From: Candidatus Methanovirga basalitermitum
Lineage (GTDB): Archaea > Methanobacteriota > Methanobacteria > Methanobacteriales > Methanobacteriaceae
Assembly: GCA_031284445.1 (NCBI GenBank)
Contig: JAISZW010000265.1
Location: forward strand, 1-14,889
Direction of reading: 5' to 3'
Length of the DNA stretch: 14,889 nt
Shown: positions 1 through 6,853 of the stretch, piece after piece
Position numbering within the stretch: position 1 is the stretch's first letter
Layout of the letters: every line of letters starts with the position of its first letter
The notes under the pieces: model-generated
What the model was told of the DNA's origin: nothing
Databases searched by the model: none
What the model saw: the letters and a program-made list of their open reading frames with translations, nothing else
Made by a program: the position numbers and the translations under genes

Positions 1-468
1 TTAAGTTGTTGTAGTTAATGATTTCATTGTTTTCAAACAAGACAGTTAAATTACATGCATTTTCATTGGTAGTATTATCTGTGAGTTCTAAAGTTTTATT
101 AGTTTTTGATTTGATGTTAAAATCATCACTAAGGAGTGTAGTAGTCCTGTTATTATCTAATTTAATTGTAGAAACAGTAGAATTTTTAAACTTTAATTTA
201 AATGTCTTATTAACAGATTCGTTTGCTGTTATTTTAACTGAAACATGACCTGAATTATTAGCTGTTCGTATTGGTTCAGCAGATATATTAAACAAAACAT
301 TATCAACATCTGTATACAGTTTAGAGTCACCAGTATCATTAAACACCACAGGTGCGGAAATCAACAACAGTACACTTAGAAAACAAAAACCAATTATATA
401 TATATATAGGATTTAGGCCTGAAAACTTTTAAACTTCTAAATTTATTTATTAATCTACTAATCTTCAT
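1..468 (-). pseudogene. Adhesin-like secreted protein, N-terminal part, off-frame at a (TA)7 tract
   Basis: The gene runs leftward out of the window. The ATG at 466-468 opens MKISRLINKFRSLKVFRPKS, a basic n-region, and this frame stops just after the (TA)7 tract at 395-408. The next frame continues with a hydrophobic core (IIGFCFLSVLLLISAP) and then an Asn/Thr/Ser-rich domain, open to base 1. Removing one TA unit joins the two into one signal peptide plus mature domain. The visible mature part of about 115 residues has about ten N-x-S/T sequons (NDT, NIS, NES, NKT, NST, NRT and others) and no catalytic motif. This is the style of archaeal adhesin-like surface proteins with Ig-like repeats. 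GGAG at 482-485 is a possible ribosome site, 13 nt from the ATG. No canonical start lies in the hydrophobic frame after its stop. It may be a phase-variable gene in its off state, a plain pseudogene, or a sequencing error. Confidence 0.7.
395..408. repeat. (TA)7 microsatellite inside the adhesin signal peptide
   Basis: Seven TA units lie exactly between the ATG-containing frame and the hydrophobic core frame of the adhesin-like gene. Six units would give one continuous signal peptide (KSYIYIIGFCFLS...). Seven units lead to a stop within the tract. Dinucleotide tracts are prone to slipped-strand mutation, so this tract could switch the gene. Confidence 0.75.
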
Positions 469-629
469 AAAAAAACAAACACTCCAGCCATCATTTATAA
501 ACATAACTAAAAAAAAAATCTATCATGAAATAAAAAAATATCTAATAGTTTTAATATATATTTACTATATTTAATAATATATACTTATGTTTATAATATA
601 ATTTTTATTTTTCACTTAACATAATTAAC
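469..629. other. AT-rich gap upstream of the adhesin-like gene
   Basis: The gap contains runs such as ATATATTTACTATATTTAAT around 550-590 that could hold a TATA box for the leftward adhesin-like gene, but none can be singled out. No coding frame is supported. Confidence 0.4.
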
Positions 630-819
630 CAATGTTATCAGCAAAAATTTGGACAGTCTCTGCAGGAAGTTCTATAGATTATATGAACTTCGCATTACCA
701 CTTAAATATTCAATGATCAAATTTGATAATGTTGCTGGAAAAATGTTTAAAAAAAATCATTGATTTAAACGAAAAAAATAGAAAAATTAACTCAATTTCG
801 TGATTTATTACTCCCTAAA
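630..819 (+). pseudogene. hsdS: HsdS (type I restriction specificity subunit) C-terminal fossil
   Basis: Reading the plus strand across frames gives an HsdS-like ending. First come IWTVSAGSSIDYMNFALP and KFDNVAGKMFKK in one frame. IIDLNEKNRK follows in a second frame. KLTQFRDLLLPK then returns in the first frame. A helix rich in E/N/K followed by LTQ-(F/L)-RD-xLLPK is the usual C-terminus of HsdS, where the coiled-coil spacer and the end of the second recognition domain lie. At least two frameshifts and a TGA near 761-763 interrupt it. The normal end after LLLPK (typically LMNGE(I/V)) is replaced at about 820 by the remnant of a relE-like gene on the other strand. No hsdM or hsdR is visible. 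It cannot be functional. Confidence 0.55.
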
Positions 820-941
820 GGTGAGGTTCATCTGAAATTTCTTCAACTACATCCATTAAGATTTTTGCTAATTTTTTATTTGTTTTAGCTATTTTTAAGA
901 TTTTTAGTAGCTTTATCAGAATAAATAATTTTATAATCCAA
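815..941 (-). pseudogene. RelE-like mRNA-interferase toxin, frameshifted and 3'-truncated
   Basis: A TTG at 939-941, overlapping the end of the antitoxin frame, opens LDYKIIYSDKATKNLK, the typical first strand and helix of RelE/ParE-family toxins. A shift in the short A run near 896 moves the rest to another frame: IAKTNKKLAKILMDVVEEIS followed by DEPH, then a stop at 815-817. RelE toxins are usually about 85-90 residues with basic catalytic residues in the second half. That half is missing here and is replaced by the hsdS fossil. The order (antitoxin first, toxin overlapping by a few bases) is the usual RelBE layout. It is inferred to be inactive. Confidence 0.6.
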
Positions 942-1124
942 GTTCTTTGGCAAGAGCATCACTATCCATTTTTTTCCTGCCTTTACTTCACGACGAATTT
1001 CTTCTAATTCTTCACATTCAGGTGACATTTTTTCATCCTCATTTATTATTAGTTTAATTTCACTATTATGATTTAAATCACATAATATTTTATTGTAATC
1101 ATATAAGGTCATTTGTGTACTCAT
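931..1124 (-). pseudogene. RelB-like antitoxin, frameshifted in an A run
   Basis: The ATG at 1122-1124 has a ribosome site (GGGGAG) about 5 nt upstream, and starts 18 bases after the stop of the ChlI gene, so the two were probably cotranscribed. The protein begins MSTQMTLYDYNKILCDLNHN and has an acidic middle ending EELEEIRREVKAGKK. An A7 run at 970-976 then shifts the frame. With A8 the protein would end MDSDALAKELGL and stop at 931-933, the typical C-terminus of short RelB-type antitoxins. As it stands, the frame reads through into the toxin and ends at 885 with a chimeric tail (WIVMLLPKNLDYKIIYS...). The 79-residue open frame at 885-1124 is therefore a fusion artefact of the shift. A sequencing error in the A run cannot be excluded. 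Confidence 0.6.
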
Positions 1125-1142
1125 TAAACTCCCCGTTATTGT

Positions 1143-2165
1143 TCACGATTCATCAGATACTCTATTTTCAATATCTCTCTTAATATCTTGAATTCTCTCA
1201 GAGAGAAATTTATTTTCTCCTAAAACTAATCTAATTGCTTCCCTTAAATCAACATCATCTACTTTTTTATGGTTGTTGAATGCAGCTATTGTTTTTGATG
1301 TTTTTAAAATGGATATATCACTTCTATGACCTTCACTACCATGTTCTAATGTTATTCTTGCGATGACTTCCAAAAATGTTTCATTAATTTCAACCTCCTC
1401 TAAGAGATTGATTGCTAAGTTTATTCTATCTTGAAGCTTTATTTGTTCCTTTTTAAACTTCTGATTAAATGCTTCAGAATTTCTCTCAAATTCTTCTCTC
1501 CTTTTCATTATCATTATTCTTTCTTCGATATTTGTTATTCCTTCGACTTCAATTTCAAGACCTATTCTATCAGAAAGTTGTCCTCTTAGTTCACCTTCCT
1601 CTGGATTCATTGTTCCAACAAGAATAAATTTGGATGGGTGTGAAATTGAGATTCCTTCTCTTTCTATAATATTGACTCCATAGGCAGCAGCATCTAAGAG
1701 AATATCTACAAGATTATCATCAAGTAAGTTAATTTCATCTATGTAAAGAATGTTACGATTCGCTTTTGCTAATATTCCAGGCTCCAATGCTTTAATGCCC
1801 TCATGTAATGCTTTTTCAATATCTAAAGAACCGATTATTCTATCTTCGGTGGCTCCAAGTGGAAGCTCGACAACTTTCATAGGTATCTTATCTAATTCAA
1901 TATCATCTTTTGGATTTTTATCATCTGTTTTATAGAGTTCATACTCTAAATAGCTATTTTTATCAACATTAAACGGAGAATTTTTAACAACCTCTATTTT
2001 AGGAAGTAAACCTGCTAATGCTCTAACTGCTGTTGTTTTTCCTGTTCCTCTATCTCCTTTAATTAAAACTCCACCAATTGATGGATTAATTGCATTTAAT
2101 ATCAGAGCTTTTTTGATTTTATCCTGACCTACAATAGCTGTAAATGGATAAATATTTTTTTTCAT
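1143..2165 (-). CDS. ChlI/BchI-type AAA+ ATPase (magnesium/cobalt chelatase subunit I family)
   Basis: This is a 340-residue MoxR/ChlI-clade AAA+ protein. Walker A is GDRGTGKTT (about residues 37-45) and Walker B is ILYIDE (about 139-144). The ChlI-specific segment LPLGATEDRIIGSLDIEKAL lies at about 101-120. The sensor region reads GTMNPEEGELRGQLSDR and the C-terminal helical domain contains GHRSDIS. The length fits chelatase I subunits (330-350). In tetrapyrrole metallation the I subunit forms ATP-driven rings that act with a D subunit and a large H/CobN subunit. Methanogens make no chlorophyll, so a role in cobalt or nickel tetrapyrrole insertion is inferred. No D or CobN gene lies nearby. 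I chose the ATG at 2163-2165 (MKKNIYPF) because GAGGTC sits 5-6 nt before it. The ATG four codons upstream overlaps that ribosome site. The frame is intact. Confidence 0.88.
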   Translation of the reverse strand: MKKNIYPFTAIVGQDKIKKALILNAINPSIGGVLIKGDRGTGKTTAVRALAGLLPKIEVVKNSPFNVDKNSYLEYELYKTDDKNPKDDIELDKIPMKVVELPLGATEDRIIGSLDIEKALHEGIKALEPGILAKANRNILYIDEINLLDDNLVDILLDAAAYGVNIIEREGISISHPSKFILVGTMNPEEGELRGQLSDRIGLEIEVEGITNIEERIMIMKRREEFERNSEAFNQKFKKEQIKLQDRINLAINLLEEVEINETFLEVIARITLEHGSEGHRSDISILKTSKTIAAFNNHKKVDDVDLREAIRLVLGENKFLSERIQDIKRDIENRVSDES

Positions 2166-3086
2166 TGTTGACCTCAATGTTTTATTGTTATATTATAGTA
2201 AAAAACTTAATTTTTGGCAATAAATTTCCTGATTTATTTACAATATAATCTGATAGTTTTAATACTAAATTTGGTGCTACACTATAATTAATCTTAATAC
2301 CATATAATTTCTACAATTATGTAATCAATATATCTTTAATCATATATTTCAATGTGTAATCAAATCGTTATTATTAATCATGTTCGATTTCTTGGTTGAT
2401 TTGATGTTCTTCTTGTTATTGTATTTAATAAAATGGATTTAATGTAATTTATCAACTGTGTACCACTATATTCATGCTTTAAAGTTAATAAAAATATTTT
2501 TTCATTTTATTTCAAGTGAAATAAATATTAATAAACATTTAAAATTAAATTTAAATAAAAAATCACATTAAAAATATTAAGCATAGTATTAAATCTTATG
2601 ATGAATATAAAATAGACTATAAAATGATTTATATTAACTAAAAAAATTTAAAATACTGAATTAGAATAAAAAAGCATGAAACAATAATGTATATGTTTTA
2701 ACCATTAATTTAGACAGGTATAATGACCAATAAAAAATAGAATAATTATATCAAAAATTCAACTTTAAACTCAAACTATTTTTTCTTTAAATACTCTTAT
2801 TTCTCTTTAAATAACGACTAAAACAATTAAATTTAGATATAAAAAGGTTAAAATGGTAGAATTTTTTTAAAATAAACCTTAATTCTATTTTATTTAAATG
2901 ATTATACTAAATATTTACTCTATTTCAGATAAACAATTTGAATCTTTTTAAATCTCATTAATTATATTTTTAAATACTTAATTAACTTTTAAAATTATTT
3001 TAATATAATAAACCATTATTAAGGAATTTATTTTAAATCATGCAATTTTTTAAAGGATAAAAATCGATTAATTTTAAAACCTATTT

Positions 3087-3103
3087 AGAAACCTTTATAT
3101 AAG
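3087..3103 (+). promoter_or_regulatory. Archaeal promoter candidate (BRE + TATA)
   Basis: AGAAACC followed by TTTATATAAG is a very good match to an archaeal BRE/TATA pair. Transcription would start near 3124-3127, giving a leader of roughly 190 nt before the secreted pseudomurein-binding protein. A weaker TATA (TACATATATG, about 3239-3248) lies closer to that gene and could be used instead. Confidence 0.5.
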
Positions 3104-3131
3104 ATTATTTTTTTAAAGTAAAAGGAAGCAA

Positions 3132-3153
3132 AATGATTCTTTAAAAAATCATT
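3132..3153. promoter_or_regulatory. 22-bp near-perfect palindrome just after the predicted start site
   Basis: AATGATTCTTT and AAAAAATCATT are reverse complements with a single mismatch. The palindrome sits about 5-30 bases after the transcription start expected from the TATA box at 3094-3103. It could be a regulator binding site or a short leader hairpin. Its partner is unknown. Confidence 0.4.
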
Positions 3154-3300
3154 AGTCATATGAGAGTTAATGTAGGTTTATAAGTTAATTACAATAAATG
3201 TATAAAGATTAAATATCTGTATAAGTTGATTTATTAGCTACATATATGTTTGATAGATTTTTGATTTTTAGTTTTGCTGAAATAATATATTAAAAAAATT

Positions 3301-3306
3301 GAGGTG
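3301..3306 (+). promoter_or_regulatory. Ribosome binding site GAGGTG facing ATT codons
   Basis: GAGGTG matches the anti-SD of archaeal 16S rRNA. It is 14 nt from the first ATG (3321), which is too far, but 5 nt from an in-frame ATT at 3312-3314. An in-frame TGA at 3300-3302 bounds the frame, so no ATG, GTG or TTG is available closer to the site. Confidence 0.55.
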
Positions 3307-3320
3307 TAATTATTTCGAAG

Positions 3321-4370
3321 ATGAAAAGTAGTTTGATCATTGGTATAGTTTGTATGCTTTCAATATCTTTAATAAGTGCAAGCTATCTTATGAACGATGA
3401 CTATAATAATGATGTAAATAGTCTAAATACGAGTGATGAAAAGATTGTTAATGAAGTACCAGCAACTGAAGAAAATGTCAATGTAACCGATGTTATAAGT
3501 GCTTCTAAGCAATTCAAACAATATGAAGATGAAAACGGGCAATTACCTGATAAAATTGAAATTGCTGGTAAAAATTATACCGTTGAACAATTTCTTTACT
3601 TGTTATCTAAAGTTATAGTTAATAAAAACAGTTGTAACAACTCAACTTCCATCCCAGTTTTAAAATATATTGGACCTGCTTATTCTAAAGGGAATAATTC
3701 TGCAGGTGAACTTAACATAAAAGAATATACTAATGCTTCAGCATTGATAATTGAATTTATTGATGTAAAAAGCTATGCTCCTAATTTCTTAATGAACGAA
3801 AAATTAGGTAACATATCATTTAATGCTACTGTTGATGGTTTTGTAAGAATTGTAAATAGTATGTCTGATAACAACAATAATCTTATAGAATCTGTTAGTT
3901 TTGATGCTACATCTGCTGTAGAGAGTTATACTACCACCTCTTCAAGTAGTGACATTAGTACATATGACGATAAAAGTGGCTCTTCAAGTAGTAGTTTAAG
4001 TAGTTCTTCAGGCAGTAAAAGTAGTAATTCCATGAATGTTAATCCAACAAGCAATTCCTATAGTGGCAATGGTTGGAGTTATGTAAACTCAATAAAAAGC
4101 CAACTAAGTGGAATGACTTATGGTTCAGATGGTGATTGTTATACATTCAGTCAATTTGTATATGATGATCTTAGTGCTGCAGGTTACAAATGTGGAATCT
4201 ATCAAGGACACAGCGAGTTAGGAAACCATCGTGTACCTTATGTATATGTTGATGGTACTTTTTACTGGTTAGAAACTTGTAGAGTAGTTCAAAATGGTTG
4301 GGGATCTGGTACTGACTGGACTACACCTTACGATACCTGGAACCCAGAATATATATATCTGAGCAACTAA
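3321..4370 (+). CDS. Secreted pseudomurein-binding protein with C-terminal cysteine-peptidase-like domain
   Basis: The 349-residue protein starts with a signal peptide (KSSLIIGIVCMLSISLISA). Residues 57-100 form a pseudomurein-binding repeat, with the hallmark pattern NGQLPDKIEIAGKNYTVEQF then LYLLSK. Residues about 140-182 look like a second, divergent repeat (YAPNF...LGNISFNA). A Ser-rich linker (about 205-240) leads to a C-terminal domain with Cys273 (GDCYTFSQF), His303 (GNHRVPYVYVDG) and Glu318 (FYWLETC). The order Cys, His, acidic fits a papain/transglutaminase-like fold, as in pseudomurein endoisopeptidases. I infer a wall-remodelling or wall-cleaving enzyme acting on the pseudomurein outside the membrane. 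The exact bond and the catalytic acidic residue are not proven. The start is uncertain: the ribosome site favours ATT at 3312 (adding three residues, one of them Lys), while the ATG at 3321 is conventional. No neighbouring gene is cotranscribed. Confidence 0.85.
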   Translation: MKSSLIIGIVCMLSISLISASYLMNDDYNNDVNSLNTSDEKIVNEVPATEENVNVTDVISASKQFKQYEDENGQLPDKIEIAGKNYTVEQFLYLLSKVIVNKNSCNNSTSIPVLKYIGPAYSKGNNSAGELNIKEYTNASALIIEFIDVKSYAPNFLMNEKLGNISFNATVDGFVRIVNSMSDNNNNLIESVSFDATSAVESYTTTSSSSDISTYDDKSGSSSSSLSSSSGSKSSNSMNVNPTSNSYSGNGWSYVNSIKSQLSGMTYGSDGDCYTFSQFVYDDLSAAGYKCGIYQGHSELGNHRVPYVYVDGTFYWLETCRVVQNGWGSGTDWTTPYDTWNPEYIYLSN

Positions 4371-4384
4371 GTCTTTAATGTAAA

Positions 4385-4424
4385 AGAGAATGATTTTATC
4401 ATTTCTAATATTTTTTTCTTTTTT
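4385..4424 (+). terminator. Hairpin plus T-tract terminator after the secreted protein
   Basis: AATGAT and ATCATT arms (with AGA/TCT extensions) form a short hairpin at 4385-4406. It is followed by T7 and a second T-rich run (4411-4424), 15 nt after the stop codon. T-rich tracts terminate archaeal transcription. Confidence 0.55.
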
Positions 4425-4427
4425 GAT

Positions 4428-4460
4428 TTATTTTGATAATTTTTTTCATTATCAAAATAA
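4428..4460. repeat. Perfect 13-bp inverted repeat with 7-nt loop
   Basis: TTATTTTGATAAT at 4428-4440 and its exact reverse complement at 4448-4460 flank a T6C loop. It lies just downstream of the T-tract terminator. It could be a further terminator acting on transcripts from either strand, or a leftover terminal repeat. Confidence 0.6.
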
Positions 4461-4891
4461 ACATATTTAAAGTTATTTCCCCGCATTGTTTTCATATCAA
4501 GGAAAATAACAATCTTTAATCTACAATTACTGAAAATCTTCGATTTTTGGTAATAAAGATACATTACTCTTTTTCAATTATCATTGGAATATAATGCTAT
4601 AAAGACAAAATGTTTATAGGTGTGGGTTTGGTTGTAATTATGCTTATATTAATTGACCTAAAACCTATTTAAAGATTTTTACTACATTTAAACATTATTT
4701 TAAAATCGAAATAAAGGACATTGCAAAATTTAAAAAGTTTTTACTCTATCATGTGGATTTTTTACAGTACCAAATGACAAAATTTTCAAAAATGACTATA
4801 ATATTATTAATAATTATTAGAAGTATCTTAATACTTATTAATTTAATCCCCAAGCTAATTATAAGCTCATAACTTGAAAAATTTTATGGAG
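4461..4891. other. Intergenic region between the secreted protein and fic
   Basis: No gene is supported. An imperfect inverted repeat (GTTATTTCC near 4473 and GGAAAATAAC near 4501) is visible. At about 4772-4808 there is a stretch (ATGACAAAATTTTC, AAAATGACTATAAT) resembling the end of the intergenic repeat found at 11096 and 14870. Confidence 0.45.
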
Positions 4892-5915
4892 TTAAATTAG
4901 CACATAATGAATATTTCTACCTTTACCGACTCTTTTAACAACATTTAAATCCTCTAATTTAGAAGTTTCATCTCTTGCAGCCGTATCTGATATTTTAAAT
5001 CTATCTTTTATCTCTCGATTAGTTATCTTACCATTAGCTATTATTTTTTCAACAATTTCCATTTGTCTTTCATTTAATGCAACTTGTCCTTGCTTTTTTA
5101 GCAATTTAACATCTCTACTAAGTCCAAAAACTTTATCTCTAACATTTTTCATACTGACTGCAACACCATCTGTAAAATACTCCAACCACTCTGTTAAATC
5201 GAGAGTATTTGGATTAACACTTTTTAATGCATTATAATAATTAGGACGATCCATATCATAGTAATCATCTAATGTGAAAACCTCTTTAAGTCAAAACCAT
5301 GCTTATAAAGAACTAATGTAGCCATAACACGAGCTGTTCGACCATTACCATCAATAAATGGGTGAATTCTTACTAATTCATAATGTGTTAAACCTGCTAA
5401 AATTACTGGATCGATTTCAGATAAATCAGAAGAGTTAAACCAAATTAAAAAGTCATTAATCAAATCAGGTACATCTTCAGTTAAAGGGGGCATAAACTCG
5501 ATAGAACCATCAAATGCACCAACATAAACTCGACGATTTCTTAAAACACCTTCATCGTCTGAATGATCTAATGTTTTATTGGTTAAGATTCTATGGACTT
5601 CTAATAATTCATTAAGATCAAATGAACCCTTAGATGCAAAATCAGGTATTTTTTTAAAGCATCAATATAATTTAAAACCTCTTGCTTATCTTTTCGCATA
5701 GCCATGATATTTCTACCCTCTTCCAAAGCAGTAACATCTGCAAAACTAAGAGGATTACCTTCAATAGCTGTTGAAGAATGAGCACTTCTCAAAATAGCCT
5801 CCTTTCTTAAAGAAACCTTCCATTTAGGTATCAGAGGAGCATTTAATATAATTGAATTAGATTCGGCAATAAATGTAAGATTGCCAACAATCTTGTTGTT
5901 ATTTGGCTTAAACAA
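4892..5915 (-). pseudogene. Class II Fic family protein (AMPylase-like), two frameshifts
   Basis: Three consecutive frames together give a normal Fic protein of about 340 residues. The N-terminus is MFKPNNNKIVGN. The inhibitory helix motif is SSTAIEGN (class II Fic, N-terminal inhibition). The catalytic motif is HPFIDGNGRTAR, complete with His and both glycines. A C-terminal winged helix contains ITNREIKDRFKISDTAARDE. Fic domains usually transfer AMP to target hydroxyls; the winged helix suggests a regulatory or self-regulated type. The frame breaks at 5649-5655 (A7 on the coding strand, A8 needed to read KKIPDFASKGS) and at 5276-5279 (T4, T5 needed to read KRFFTLDDYYD). The start is probably TTG at 5913-5915, 9 nt after AAGGA. 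A TATA-like TATAATAAAATTATA lies upstream. Both lesions are one-base contractions of homopolymers, so recent decay, switching or sequencing error are all possible. Confidence 0.8.
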
Positions 5916-5924
5916 AAAAATCAA

Positions 5925-6853
5925 TCCTTTTAATCAAGTTGTATAATTTTATTATAGAAATTGGACAACAAATATTTTTTTAATTTGAAAGATTGCTGAA
6001 AAAGTATAATGATATTACATGTAACCAGATTCCAAACACGAAAAAACAAATATTTTTTCATTGAATTTGGAATTGGTCGCCCACCTTATATATAATAATT
6101 TATTTCCAAAATGACTATATTAACATAATCAAGAGGATTTTAATTAATTCAATATGTGAATTTTAACTTTTCATTTCTTTTTTTAGAATTCTTAAAACCA
6201 TTAATTCTAAGTTTTAGCTCCAGCAAACAAAATAGAAACTAAAACTCAAATAAAATAATAAAGGGATGCTGTTATGCAATTCAATTATTTAAATTTTAAT
6301 TAAAATAGATATTTTATTTATTTAACAAGTTCAATGAAGAAGAAAAATTCGTTTTCTAACTTTAAAAATAAAAGATTTTTAAAATATAATACTGGACAGT
6401 TGATTTAAAAAATGATTAATATAGCATAAGATCTTCTAAAATTGTCGTTTATATTCATATCTATAATTTGACGAGTATTAATATGGGCATTATTTTTAAA
6501 ACTTTGGTCGAGTACTATAAATAGAATTCAATTTTTTATCTATATGAATTTAACTTTTTTAAAGTTTTAGTGGTTTGATCACAATTTGTCGAATTTAAAC
6601 AAATTATGTGCTGTATTTTTCAGAAATATTATAGTATATCTTTTGGATTTCTTAAATACATTTTCTAATGTCTTGAATTTTTCATGACAATCAGACCCTT
6701 GTTAAATAAATACTTGAAATTTTATATAAATAAAATATTTTTTGTTGTGGAAAATTCATTTTCAATTTAGAGTAATTTATTCATTGATTTAATTTGCTAT
6801 AATAACTTATTTACTTATAACTTATTTTTAAGTCTTAAATAATAGAAAACTTC
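5925..6853. other. Intergenic region between fic and ubiA with repeat-like pieces
   Basis: About 930 bases without a supported gene. ATTCCAAA and TTTGGAAT form an 8-bp inverted repeat spanning about 6030-6073. CACCTTATATATAATAA (6082-6098) is a TATA-like element without a following gene. Three stretches resemble sequence elsewhere: 6101-6120 (TTTCCAAAATGACTATAT), 6494-6530 (similar to 11345-11378) and 6748-6800 (GAAAATTCATTTTCAATTTAGA, similar to 10942-11000). These look like diverged copies of an intergenic repeat family. Confidence 0.5.

Larger units (their letters stand above)
2166..3299. other. Long AT-rich intergenic region
   Basis: About 1.1 kb with no supported gene of normal size. 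On its left edge TATTATA-like bases at 2187-2201 could be a TATA box for the leftward ChlI gene. On the right it carries a strong rightward TATA box at 3094-3103 and a near-perfect palindrome at 3132-3153 (listed separately). A 20-codon hydrophobic frame at 2380-2442 (discussed in findings) has no ribosome site. The rest is low-complexity A/T with no repeat seen elsewhere in the window. Confidence 0.6.

Noticed and set aside
18..248. Plus-strand open frame of 76 codons
   Set aside because: It is antisense to the adhesin-like gene, whose minus-strand frame has a signal peptide and many N-glycosylation sequons; no ribosome site.
2166..2177. Upstream ATG (MRST) for the ChlI-type gene
   Set aside because: That ATG overlaps the GAGGTC ribosome site that serves the ATG at 2165.
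4367..4564. Minus-strand open frame of 65 codons
   Set aside because: It runs through the terminator hairpin and the 13-bp inverted repeat, is Lys-rich low complexity, and has no ribosome site.
6255..6310. Short frame after AAAGGGA (ATG CAA TTC ...)
   Set aside because: Only nine codons, with no family or context support.
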